Below, piece after piece: positions 17,235 to 25,812 of a stretch of 64,000 nucleotides of DNA. Position 1 is the first letter of the stretch. Each line of letters starts with the position of its first letter. Under the pieces are notes generated by a model, which saw only the letters and a list, made by a program, of their open reading frames with translations, was not told the origin of the DNA and did no database searches. The position numbers and the translations under genes were made by a program. Origin of the DNA: Ancylomarina sp. DW003 (lineage in GTDB: Bacteria > Bacteroidota > Bacteroidia > Bacteroidales > Marinifilaceae); assembly GCF_029029505.1 (NCBI RefSeq), contig NZ_JAKJSD010000003.1, positions 62,001 through 126,000 on the forward strand, written 5' to 3'.

Positions 17235-18542
17235 ATGGAGAATTATTTTACAAAAAAAATGACTGTTAAATCCGATTCTGAATTACAGGAGATTATTGAT
17301 AATAAAGGTAAATTTCAAGAGGATGCATATTTAGCAGCTATTGAAACACTGGAGAAAAGAAAACTAGGAACTAAAGATTTATCACAGGAAAAAACAGAAA
17401 TATTAGATAAAAGAATTCAAGAACAAGAGCTTACTGAAGAGATAGAGGAAGAGAAAAGAGTTGAAAGGAAAAGGACATTAAAAGAATCAGTTGAGTTATT
17501 AATACCTTCTAAAACCTACTTTTATACCCCTATAATTATCTATCTAAATATCCTGGTTTTTATTGTAATGACTCTTAGTGGTGTGCATCCTATTGAGCCT
17601 TCTGTTGAGGCTTTAATCCAATGGGGAGGGAATCTAAGAGAAATTACTTTAGGTGGTCAACAATGGCGTTTGCTCACAAGTGTTTTTCTACATAGTGGCT
17701 TGATACATTTGTTAATGAATATGTATGCTCTGATTTATATTGGTAGATTACTTGAAACAAAAGTAGGAAATAACAGATACATAATAGCATACATTGCAAC
17801 CGGATTATTTGCTAGTATTGCAAGTATTTCATTTAATGACAACATTGTTTCTGTTGGAGCGTCAGGAGCAATTTTTGGGATGTACGGCTTATTTTTGTCC
17901 TTATTAGCATTGAAAGGAATTAATCTTCCTAAAGAATCAAGGAAAGATTTGATTTCAAGTATATTGTTCTTTATTGGATATAATTTGTTTTATGGGTTTG
18001 TAAAAGAAGGAATTGATAATGCTGCTCATATTGGAGGACTATTAAGTGGATTTATAATTGGCTTTGCTTTCTACCCTTCATTTAAACAACCGGGATATTC
18101 AAAACTTATATCAACAGGAATAAGCGTTATTGTTTTAATGACGATTTTGGTGATGCCTAAAGTGTTCACCAGCAAATTAGGCGAATTTCAGTCCATAATG
18201 AAAGAATTTAGTGTCATTGAAGAAAAAGCATTATGGATGTATAGGGAAGATTTATCATATATCCCACCAGATAAGATACAATTCTACTATGATAAAATTA
18301 AAAATGAAGGTGTTGATTTATGGGAAGAGAACTTAGAACTACTAAACACACTGACTGATCTGCCACCATATCTGCAGGAAAGAGTTGATTTGTTGACTGA
18401 GTATTGTGACTTAAGGGTGAAATCATGTGAAACGATGCAATATTTACTTAAATACAATAGGCTATCTGACCAAGATAAAATAGAAGATATAAATAAAAAA
18501 AATGAAAAGCTTATTAATGAGTTACAAGCTCTTAATGGATAG
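17235..18542 (+). CDS. Rhomboid-family intramembrane serine protease
   Basis: A 435-aa protein. Residues 1-85 are a charged, helical cytoplasmic region. The six-helix rhomboid core spans about 95-290: WRLLTSVFLHSGLIHLLMNM (loop and helix 2 with the conserved H and N), catalytic S210 in GASGAIFG, and catalytic H265 in NAAHIGGLLSG. After the core is a soluble helical tail of about 145 residues, longer than in most bacterial rhomboids and of unknown role. It would cleave membrane-protein helices within the inner membrane. Start ATG at 17235; 105 bases after the PLD-like gene. Confidence 0.9.
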   Translation: MENYFTKKMTVKSDSELQEIIDNKGKFQEDAYLAAIETLEKRKLGTKDLSQEKTEILDKRIQEQELTEEIEEEKRVERKRTLKESVELLIPSKTYFYTPIIIYLNILVFIVMTLSGVHPIEPSVEALIQWGGNLREITLGGQQWRLLTSVFLHSGLIHLLMNMYALIYIGRLLETKVGNNRYIIAYIATGLFASIASISFNDNIVSVGASGAIFGMYGLFLSLLALKGINLPKESRKDLISSILFFIGYNLFYGFVKEGIDNAAHIGGLLSGFIIGFAFYPSFKQPGYSKLISTGISVIVLMTILVMPKVFTSKLGEFQSIMKEFSVIEEKALWMYREDLSYIPPDKIQFYYDKIKNEGVDLWEENLELLNTLTDLPPYLQERVDLLTEYCDLRVKSCETMQYLLKYNRLSDQDKIEDINKKNEKLINELQALNG

Positions 18543-18665
18543 AAGTATAAGTTTTAGAAGTTAAAAGTATTGTAGTTTATTAGGAGCCGTAATTTTAAAT
18601 ATCATTATCCTGAGGGATTCTATTTTGTAAGCTTTGGTATAGATAATAAAGAATAAAATTAAAAT

Positions 18666-19208
18666 ATGAAAAAACAGAATATGAGAATGAGTTGGCTAGT
18701 GTTAATGACACTAGCTTTTATTTTTTCATTTCAGAACACCACTTCAGCTCAAGATCAAGTTGTGAGTTTGGCCAATGGAAAAAAAATTGTTGTACATGCC
18801 AATAAAACATGGGAGTATTTTAAAGATGTAAACTACGATTTCGATTTTTCGAAATTGAATAATAATCAGATACCAAGTTTTTTGAGAGGCGGTATTTCTG
18901 CTAGTAGGCAAACCTTGGTGAATGCGGTTAAAATATATTTAGAAGGCTGGCGCTATACCATGCCAAAACCTAAAAGTTCGCAAGCATATTGGGGAAACCA
19001 TGATGGCAGAACAACATGGTGGAAAGGCTATTGGTACAATCGTAAAACCTGTAAATATTCACGAAAGAGGCCTACAAAAGAAGCTGATGGGCATTTTTAT
19101 GGCGATAGCCAAAATGATAAAAATTATTGGAGTAATGGGGGCAGTCCTGGCACACCATCAAAAATTGATTGGTTACTGTCTTCATCGGGAGGAACAAAGC
19201 CGTATTAG
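18666..19208 (+). CDS. Secreted protein of unknown function
   Basis: A 180-aa protein with a signal peptide ending near STSAQ/TTSAQD. The N-terminal mature part (VSLANGKKIVVHANKTWEYF) looks like the short beta-hairpin module of DUF3157-type proteins, where a gene product opens with a 'set parameter, then W-E-Y' strand pair. The C-terminus is rich in Trp, Tyr, Gly and Lys (WWKGYWYNRKTCKYSRKRP) and may be a surface or wall-binding tail. Function unknown. An overlapping frame at 19000-19464 is a shadow. It lies upstream of the ABC exporter but separated by 204 bases. Confidence 0.65.
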   Translation: MKKQNMRMSWLVLMTLAFIFSFQNTTSAQDQVVSLANGKKIVVHANKTWEYFKDVNYDFDFSKLNNNQIPSFLRGGISASRQTLVNAVKIYLEGWRYTMPKPKSSQAYWGNHDGRTTWWKGYWYNRKTCKYSRKRPTKEADGHFYGDSQNDKNYWSNGGSPGTPSKIDWLLSSSGGTKPY

Positions 19209-19412
19209 TTTGAGGATCGAACTTGTGAATCAAGCTATACTTGTCCTTACAGAGTTAAATTATTGGCTCAGTCACAGATTAAACTCTAATAGATATTCGA
19301 ATCTGTTTGAGTTATTTTTGGTGATTGCCTTAGATAAAACAAGTCATAAAGAATCATTATCTCACCTAAATTCCGTATTATTAAGAATTGAAATAAATAG
19401 TAAAATCAAGAC

Positions 19413-21209
19413 ATGGCAAGATCACATGGAGCAGATACATCGAGTGTTCCCAAAGGAAAAATAAACAAATCTGGAATTAGATCAGCTTTCAGGCTGTATA
19501 AATATATTAAACCCTACCGAGGACAATATTTTTTAGGTATTTTCTTTTTGTTAGGTTCGAGTTTGGCCAGTTTGGCTTTCCCAAAACTATTGGGTGATTT
19601 GGTGAACACGGGGAATAGCACCACATTGGGACAGACTTTAAATCAAACGGCTATTCTGATTGCCCTTGTTTTGATCGCTCAAGCCACATTTGCCTATTTT
19701 CGTATTGTCTTGTTTGTTAATGTTACAGAGAAATCATTGGCAGCCTTACGACAAGCTACTTACCGTCATTTAATCAAGTTGCCTTTGCAATTTTTCGAAA
19801 GAAGACGAGTGGGAGAGCTTAATAGTAGAATATCAGCCGACGTTATTTTACTTCAGGAAACCATGACCAGCACTTTGGCCGATTTTATCCGTCAAATTAT
19901 CGTTATTACGGGCGGGATTATCCTCTTGGGTATTATATCTATAAAGCTAACGGCTTTTATGCTGATCACTTTACCGCCTACCATGGTCGCAGCACGTTTC
20001 TTTGGTCGATTTATTCGGAAATTCTCTAAGGATGTACAAACCAAATTGGCTGACTCCAATACCATTATAGAGGAGACTTTGCAGGGTATACAATCGGTAA
20101 AAGCATTTACCAACGAACATGTTGAGATAAATCGTTACAAAAAGAAAACCCTGGAGATAGCCGACTTAGGCATGACGAGAGGTAAATATAGAGGAGCCTT
20201 TTCTTCTTTTATTATTCTAGGCCTATTTGGTGCCATTGCTGCTATGGTATGGCAAGGTTCTCGTTTATTGCAAGCAGGAGAAATGCAATCCGGAGACTTG
20301 TTCTCATTTGTTATTTATTCGGTTTTTGTAGGGGGAACCATTAGCGGATTGGCGAATGTGTATACGAGCATTCAGAAATTTATAGGGGCTACCGAAGATT
20401 TGTTTAAGATTTACGATGAGGTACCCGAAGAAATTCAAGAAATGCAGAAAATAGATCCTAAGTTTAAGCTACAGGGAGAAATTAGTTTCAATAATTTGAC
20501 CTTTGCTTACCCTTCGCGATTGGAACAAGATGTTCTGAATAAGATCAATCTAGACATAAAAAGTAATCAAATGATTGCTCTTGTGGGGCATAGTGGTGCT
20601 GGGAAAAGTACTTTAGCTTCTCTCTTGCTTATGTTGCACCAGCCACCAAAGAACAGTTTGTTCTTCGATGAGCATGATAGTCATGATTTTCCCTTATCGG
20701 CCTTAAGGGGGCAGATTTCATTAGTTCCACAAGATATTTTTCTGTTTGGTGGGAGTATAGGGGAAAATATAGCTTATGGGAAACCTGGTGCAAGCCAGGA
20801 GGAAATATACGAAGCAGCTAAAAAGGCCAATGCTTTGGAATTTATCGACCGTTTTCCTGAGAGGTTTGATACCATAGTAGGTGAGCGTGGCACACAACTA
20901 TCGGGAGGCCAGCGTCAACGTATAGCTATTGCACGTGCTATTCTGAAGGATCCTAAAATTCTGATTTTGGATGAAGCAACATCTTCCTTGGATTCAGAGT
21001 CGGAACAATTGGTTCAGGAAGCTCTTGAGAAGCTTATGGCTGGGAGAACATCTATTGTGATTGCGCACCGTTTATCTACCGTCAGAAAAGCCGATGAAAT
21101 TATTGTACTGGAACAAGGTGAGATTGTAGAGCAGGGTACTCATGAAACCTTAATGGAGTTACCTGAAGGAAAATATAATAAACTGATTCAATTGCAGTAT
21201 GCTACTTAA
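19413..21209 (+). CDS. ABC exporter, fused permease and ATPase
   Basis: A 598-aa half-transporter of the MsbA/multidrug type, which dimerises in the inner membrane. Six membrane helices (about 35-330) carry the ABC_membrane domain. The nucleotide-binding domain has Walker A GHSGAGKST near residue 392, Q-loop (SLVPQDIF), signature LSGGQRQR, Walker B ILILDEATSSLD and H-loop IAHRLST. Length is normal for the family. Substrate unknown; lipids, peptides or drugs are typical. A decayed copy of the last 20 codons of a similar gene lies 2 kb downstream (23236-23298). Confidence 0.9.
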   Translation: MARSHGADTSSVPKGKINKSGIRSAFRLYKYIKPYRGQYFLGIFFLLGSSLASLAFPKLLGDLVNTGNSTTLGQTLNQTAILIALVLIAQATFAYFRIVLFVNVTEKSLAALRQATYRHLIKLPLQFFERRRVGELNSRISADVILLQETMTSTLADFIRQIIVITGGIILLGIISIKLTAFMLITLPPTMVAARFFGRFIRKFSKDVQTKLADSNTIIEETLQGIQSVKAFTNEHVEINRYKKKTLEIADLGMTRGKYRGAFSSFIILGLFGAIAAMVWQGSRLLQAGEMQSGDLFSFVIYSVFVGGTISGLANVYTSIQKFIGATEDLFKIYDEVPEEIQEMQKIDPKFKLQGEISFNNLTFAYPSRLEQDVLNKINLDIKSNQMIALVGHSGAGKSTLASLLLMLHQPPKNSLFFDEHDSHDFPLSALRGQISLVPQDIFLFGGSIGENIAYGKPGASQEEIYEAAKKANALEFIDRFPERFDTIVGERGTQLSGGQRQRIAIARAILKDPKILILDEATSSLDSESEQLVQEALEKLMAGRTSIVIAHRLSTVRKADEIIVLEQGEIVEQGTHETLMELPEGKYNKLIQLQYAT

Positions 21210-21241
21210 AAGATTTTAAAATAGAACACCATAGATATAAC

Positions 21242-21267
21242 AAAACTGACTCTCAAAAGTCAGTTTT
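21242..21267 (+). terminator. Terminator of the ABC exporter gene
   Basis: A perfect 10-bp stem, AAAACTGACT with AGTCAGTTTT, a CTCAAA loop and a following T-rich tail, 30 bases after the ABC stop codon. Confidence 0.85.
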
Positions 21268-21614
21268 TGTTTTTCTATCGTTTTTTGAAATTCTGATACC
21301 TTATTTCTATGGGAGAGCCCAGCTTTTAATTCGGGTTTAAATTCAACTTTAGTATAGAATATTCTTCATATAAAAGAAAAACGACTTAGTAGTTTGATAT
21401 TCATATGTTAAGCGTTTGCATGAATTACAGTTCTTGTTAAAATTATTAATCCGACAGCTTTATTCTATGCTTGAATGTCTCGATTGGTACGACATTTGTA
21501 AAGGTAAGTAAATTAAACTTCTATTTTGTTTAGTGCTAATTAAGCCTGTTAAATATGAGGGGTATAAGATGACAGTCCGCTACCAAATTTGGTATGGATT
21601 AATATAATGTAAAC
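21268..21614. other. Intergenic region with palindrome before lipoprotein gene
   Basis: An AT-rich gap of about 350 bases. The only structure I see is a perfect 14-base palindrome, TACCAAATTTGGTA, at 21581-21594, which is annotated separately. Confidence 0.5.
21581..21594. promoter_or_regulatory. Palindromic site before the lipoprotein gene
   Basis: TACCAAATTTGGTA is a perfect 14-base palindrome ending 29 bases before the ATG at 21624. Its position fits an operator for a dimeric regulator, but no regulator gene is adjacent and only one site is seen. Confidence 0.3.
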
Positions 21615-21623
21615 GTGAAAAAA

Positions 21624-22034
21624 ATGAGAAAAATTGGTTTTGCTTTGATAATTTTACTTGCTGGTTTAGCGAGTTGTACAGTTCAAGAGATTGATGATGA
21701 ATCTTTATTTGCTGAATTGGGTTTGGAGCAGTTAATTATTAACGATGAAGTAATAGATGTTAATGAGCTTGGTATGCCCTACGCTATGAGTGAAAATGTT
21801 ACGCTCGATGGCTTCTTCTCAGGAGTAACGCGTATGGATTATAACTTGTTGGTTCTTTGCGGAGATGGTGAAGACGCTTTTATCGAGGTTGTTAGCCGAT
21901 ATGATGATATTGATGTTGAAATTGACAGTTTTGTGGAAAATGATATTATATTCTACAAGATTTATATTTCACGATGGGGGCAGGATGAATTGATTACCTA
22001 TGAGATTGCATTCCTGGATACCTGTTACTCATAA
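21624..22034 (+). CDS. Small lipoprotein of unknown function
   Basis: About 136 aa from the ATG at 21624; a GTG at 21615 is an alternative start 3 codons earlier. The N-terminus has a lipoprotein signal with lipobox LASC, so the mature protein is lipid-anchored. The rest is acidic (EIDDESLFAELGL), predicted beta-rich, with two further Cys (LVLCGDGED and the C-terminal DTCYS) that could form a disulphide. No family recognised. It stands alone between terminators. Confidence 0.65.
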   Translation: MRKIGFALIILLAGLASCTVQEIDDESLFAELGLEQLIINDEVIDVNELGMPYAMSENVTLDGFFSGVTRMDYNLLVLCGDGEDAFIEVVSRYDDIDVEIDSFVENDIIFYKIYISRWGQDELITYEIAFLDTCYS

Positions 22035-22052
22035 ATTTTAAAGTGTATATAT

Positions 22053-22092
22053 CATACTCTGGCTATAAACAGATAATTTCTGTCAGAGTATG
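22053..22092. other. Long-stem hairpin after the lipoprotein gene
   Basis: CATACTCTGGC (22053-22063) and GTCAGAGTATG (22082-22092) pair over 11 positions, including one G-U, across an 18-base loop. There is no T-run, so it may stabilise the mRNA end or act as a factor-dependent terminator. The remaining gap to 22377 shows nothing else. Confidence 0.4.
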
Positions 22093-22377
22093 GTTACTCA
22101 ATAATAGTTTTGTCTTCGATGACTATCAGGAAGTATCTCTTAATTTAAGTGAATGAGTTATCAGTATCTTTCCTGTGAATATTGGCATTCGTTTATCATA
22201 TTTTCTAAATGTCTTCGCATTAAGTTATTTAGATCTCATATTATCGACCAGATTCACTCCTGGCGTTCTTTTTTTAGGCTTTCCCAAAATTATAATTTTG
22301 GTATCAACCCGTGCGAATAAAAACTAACAAATGTTACCTTTGTTTTGGTATATTCTGTTTTACTAATTGGGTTTACG

Positions 22378-23121
22378 ATGCACGATATTACACTAATTCA
22401 AATTATTCTTTGTGCTTTAGTTATTCTTTCTGCTGCTTTTATTAAAGGAATGACGGGGTTTGGATTTGCATTACTTGCTGTACCCTTTCTTTCATTACTT
22501 TTCCCTATGCAGGTTCTTGTCCCTGCTATGAGCCTGTTCAATTTAATAACAAGCTTGGTTATTTTGTTTAAGCTACAGGAGAAAATAAAAGCTTATTACT
22601 TTATTCCAATGTTTATTGCGAGTTTAGGGGGAATTCCTTTAGGCATTTATGCACTAAAATATATTAACAGTGAAACATTGCGTTTACTAACAGGTATTTT
22701 AGTGGTGCTTTTTTCGATTCAAATGCTGGGCAAAGTAAAATTAGCAAAACATTTCCTTTCACTTCCAATTGTATTTGCAGGCTTTGTTAGCGGAGCACTA
22801 ACCAGTGCTATATCGGTGGGAGGTCCACCTTTGGTTATTGCCATGAATAGAAAAGGATATCAAAAGGATCGCTTCCGAGGTATATTTGCTTGGTTTAGTA
22901 CTTTTTCTTCTTTTTTTACGACAGCAGCATTTTTAATGAAAGGAATGATAGAGATGGAATCGATTAACCTGGCACTATTCTGCATTCCTATTTTGTTTTT
23001 TGGTTCTCATTTAGGAGCTCGATTTTCGACTAAGGTGAATCCGGATAAATTCAGAAAAATAGTTATTGGTATCAATATAATAACAGGTTCATTTATTATT
23101 ATCTCCACTTTAATAAAGTAG
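22378..23121 (+). CDS. TauE/SafE-family anion exporter
   Basis: A 247-aa inner membrane protein from the ATG at 22378; an upstream TTG at 22345 would add 11 residues before the first helix and is less likely. It has seven to eight hydrophobic segments and the family signatures near the start (GMTGFGFALLAVPFLSLL) and in the middle (GALTSAISVGGPPLVI). TauE/SafE proteins move sulfite, sulfoacetate or related organic anions across the inner membrane. No sulfur-metabolism genes are adjacent, so the substrate is open. Confidence 0.85.
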   Translation: MHDITLIQIILCALVILSAAFIKGMTGFGFALLAVPFLSLLFPMQVLVPAMSLFNLITSLVILFKLQEKIKAYYFIPMFIASLGGIPLGIYALKYINSETLRLLTGILVVLFSIQMLGKVKLAKHFLSLPIVFAGFVSGALTSAISVGGPPLVIAMNRKGYQKDRFRGIFAWFSTFSSFFTTAAFLMKGMIEMESINLALFCIPILFFGSHLGARFSTKVNPDKFRKIVIGINIITGSFIIISTLIK

Positions 23122-23134
23122 TCATAAGAAAACA

Positions 23135-23167
23135 TTCTTCTTCTTCTTCTTCTTCTTCTTCTTCTTC
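23135..23167. repeat. (TTC)11 microsatellite
   Basis: Eleven uninterrupted TTC units lie 13 bases after the TauE-like stop codon and about 225 bases before the AraC-type gene. Such tracts are prone to slippage. Confidence 0.9.
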
Positions 23168-23235
23168 TTTCAATTTCTTTTCAACAAGTTTATTCTTATG
23201 TAGAGCATTTCTGTTTCACATGCCTTTAGGCGGAT

Positions 23236-23298
23236 ATGCTGATGGAGGTTTCGGATAGTAAATACAATAAGTTGATTTAGTTGCAGTATCCGAATTAA
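23236..23298 (+). pseudogene. Relic of an ABC exporter C-terminus
   Basis: The codons read MLMEVSDSKYNKLI, a TAG stop, then LQYPN and TAA. This matches the end of the ABC exporter at 19413-21209, whose last residues read LMELPEGKYNKLIQLQYAT. The in-frame TAG replaces a Gln codon (CAG). Only about 20 codons remain, so it is the tail of a lost paralogous gene or a broken duplication. Confidence 0.65.
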
Positions 23299-23391
23299 GG
23301 AATAGGTTTTACTACAAAATCTGATTGTGAGTATCACAAATAATTTCTACATTCAGAAAGTGATCTGTTACTATTAATCGTTAATCAAATT

Positions 23392-24426
23392 ATGTCTGCA
23401 AGCAATATATTCCTTATTCTAATTAGTGGTCTTGGTGTTCTGCATGGCTTATTCTTAGCCATTTTTCTACAATTGCAAGAAAAATATAAAACAACATCTA
23501 ATAAATTTCTTTCTCTATTACTGTTAGTGCTCTCATTTAGAGTTGGAAAATCTGTTTTTCTTGAATTTTCAGAAGAATTAGAGCTTTGGTTTGTATTTAT
23601 TGGTTTAGCATCACTAATGACGATTGGACCTTTGTTTTATTTCTATACAAAGAGTTTATTAGATTCAAAATTCAAGTTTAAAACATGGTATGTGCTTCAC
23701 TTTATTCCAGCTTTATTTGGAATAATTTTTAGTGTTTGGATTAACAATCAGTCAATAAGTTCGACTCCTAAGGTGATTTTTCTATTAGCATTCCTATCGT
23801 ACTATTGTCATTATCTATTTTATCTAATATTTTGTTATCGTCTTATTCGCAAGAATAAAGATTCAGGCTTAGATGCAAACTCTTATTCATTATTAAAACT
23901 ACTACTCTATTCTTTATTGGCTGTATGGCTTGTTTATGTTTTGAATCTATTCGATGAGATTATTCCTTATATAATTGGTCCTATTCTTTATACAATTCTA
24001 GCCTATACAGTTAGTCTAATCGTGATCAAAAAAGGATATTTAAACACGGTAAAATATAAAACAACAATGGTGTCCGATGAACAGATTGAAGAGATCTGGG
24101 GTGAAGTACAAAAGCTTGCTGTGCTTGAAAAACAATTTAAAAACAGAGATATCACTTTAAAAAGCTTAAGCAAACAGCTAAATGTAACATCACAAACTTT
24201 ATCATTGGTTATAAATAAAAAATACAAAATGAATTTCAATAGTTTTATCAATAAACACCGAATTGGTGAATCTATTAACATGTTTAAAGACGAAAAATAC
24301 AAGGACTACACTATTGCATCAATCTCATATGAAGCTGGTTTTAATAGTGTTTCAAGTTTCAATACTGCTTTTAAATCTCAAACTAATACGACACCATTGG
24401 CTTTTAGAAAAAGCTTAACTAATTGA
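23392..24426 (+). CDS. Membrane-anchored AraC-family regulator
   Basis: A 344-aa protein. Residues 1-215 hold about seven hydrophobic segments; residues about 235-344 are an AraC-type double helix-turn-helix (LKSLSKQLNVTSQTLSLVIN and IASISYEAGFNSVSSFNTAF, followed by TPLAFRK). This architecture is common in Bacteroidota, where the membrane part presumably senses a signal. It is followed after 90 bases by the DJ-1/PfpI gene in the same direction, a plausible target. Confidence 0.85.
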   Translation: MSASNIFLILISGLGVLHGLFLAIFLQLQEKYKTTSNKFLSLLLLVLSFRVGKSVFLEFSEELELWFVFIGLASLMTIGPLFYFYTKSLLDSKFKFKTWYVLHFIPALFGIIFSVWINNQSISSTPKVIFLLAFLSYYCHYLFYLIFCYRLIRKNKDSGLDANSYSLLKLLLYSLLAVWLVYVLNLFDEIIPYIIGPILYTILAYTVSLIVIKKGYLNTVKYKTTMVSDEQIEEIWGEVQKLAVLEKQFKNRDITLKSLSKQLNVTSQTLSLVINKKYKMNFNSFINKHRIGESINMFKDEKYKDYTIASISYEAGFNSVSSFNTAFKSQTNTTPLAFRKSLTN

Positions 24427-24516
24427 CCATTTTGTATATGTAAATGATCATTTTGAAAAAATATGCAGTTGAATTTAGCTTGATTTGAGTAATTATTAAA
24501 ATCAAAAGTAAATTCT

Positions 24517-25626
24517 ATGTTGAGATTTAAGAAATATCCCATTTTAAAATGGAGTCTAAGTATTTTTACCCTTTTAATTGTATTGGTTGTAGCTTTCGGG
24601 TTTTGGTTCCTCAGTTTATTATCAGCTGGGCTTGATCCAGAAGTATTAAGCCAAACCCAAACAAAGGACCTTCCTTATTTGTCTGAAAATAGCTTAGCCT
24701 CCCGAGGTAAAATTCTTGCTGTTGTTACGAGTTGCGAAACGATGGGAAGTAGTAATAAAAAAACGGGTTACGAATTGACTGAGCTCTCACGTGTTTATTA
24801 TGTATTTAAAGCTAATGGCTTTGAGGTGGATATTGCCAGTACTAAGGGGGGTAATCCCCCTGTAGTTATCGATGATGATGACATGGGCGTATACGATTAT
24901 GCCTTTTTAAATGATACGCTGGCCCAGAATAAAATTCGAAACAGTATTCCAATTTCAGAGGTTAATCGTGAATCTTATGCTGCTATCTATTTTGCAGGAG
25001 GAAAAGGAGCTATGTTCGATTTTCCTGATAATAAAAATATCCAAAGTATTTTGAAAGAATACTACGAATCTGGAAAACTCATCGGTGCAGTTTGCCATGG
25101 TCCTGCAGCATTGGTTAATGTGCGTCTCAGTGATGGTAGTTATTTGGTGAAAGAAAAACAAGTTTGTTCATTTACCAATAAAGAAGAACTTTTCTTAAAA
25201 TCAGATGCAAAAGAAATATTTCCTTTTTTACTGCAAGATAAGTTAATTGCTAATGGCGCACAATTCAAGGAAGGACATTTATATTTGAAAAACATTACTG
25301 AAGATGGATTGTTAATTACGGGCCAAAATCCTTGGTCAACTTGGGCGATTGCCGAAGCAATGATTAAAAGACTAGGATATACGCCAGTTAAGCGTGAAAT
25401 AACAAAGGAAGAGCTTACTGTTGATATTCTAAATACATATGAATCTGAAGGCTATAGTAATGCTAAAAGCTTGATAAGTAAAACAGTAAACGACCATAAA
25501 AAGTCAGTCGGCAAAAATTTACTTGGAATGCATTGTATTGTAGCCGCTTTAAATTTAGATATTGGAAAGTTTTTTGATCTTATACGACTATTGAAACACA
25601 CAAATAGCGTCCTTGAAAGAAATTGA
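24517..25626 (+). CDS. DJ-1/PfpI-family protein with N-terminal membrane anchor
   Basis: A 369-aa protein with one N-terminal hydrophobic segment (about 12-35). Residues about 65-285 form a DJ-1/PfpI (class I glutamine amidotransferase-like) domain: GKILAVVTSC, IYFAGGKGAMFDF and the nucleophile elbow GAVCHGPAAL with its conserved Cys. It is closest in pattern to Hsp31-type proteins, which are chaperones, glyoxalases or deglycases. The C-terminal 80 residues are an extra helical region. The membrane anchor is unusual for the family. It probably works downstream of the adjacent AraC regulator (inference). Confidence 0.8.
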   Translation: MLRFKKYPILKWSLSIFTLLIVLVVAFGFWFLSLLSAGLDPEVLSQTQTKDLPYLSENSLASRGKILAVVTSCETMGSSNKKTGYELTELSRVYYVFKANGFEVDIASTKGGNPPVVIDDDDMGVYDYAFLNDTLAQNKIRNSIPISEVNRESYAAIYFAGGKGAMFDFPDNKNIQSILKEYYESGKLIGAVCHGPAALVNVRLSDGSYLVKEKQVCSFTNKEELFLKSDAKEIFPFLLQDKLIANGAQFKEGHLYLKNITEDGLLITGQNPWSTWAIAEAMIKRLGYTPVKREITKEELTVDILNTYESEGYSNAKSLISKTVNDHKKSVGKNLLGMHCIVAALNLDIGKFFDLIRLLKHTNSVLERN

Positions 25627-25692
25627 TGATTATTTGAGCAATGCATTGAATTAATTGTAATATGTCTTTTAGGAGAATTAAAAATTAGATAT

Positions 25693-25718
25693 AAAGCCAA
25701 CTTGCGAGAGTTGGCTTT
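25693..25718 (+). terminator. Terminator of the DJ-1/PfpI gene
   Basis: AAAGCCAACT pairs perfectly with AGTTGGCTTT around a TGCGAG loop and is followed by TTTT. Confidence 0.85.
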
Positions 25719-25812
25719 TTTTATGAGATAAAATTCTTGAGATGATTTTGTTGATTTTTTAAACAAGCAAAGCGAAAATATTCTATAATATATTAAATTT
25801 GAAAAAAAACAT

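Noticed and set aside
19000-19464. A 154-codon frame overlapping the secreted 180-aa gene and the ABC exporter
   Set aside because: It overlaps both better supported genes and reads as unlikely protein, so it is a shadow frame.
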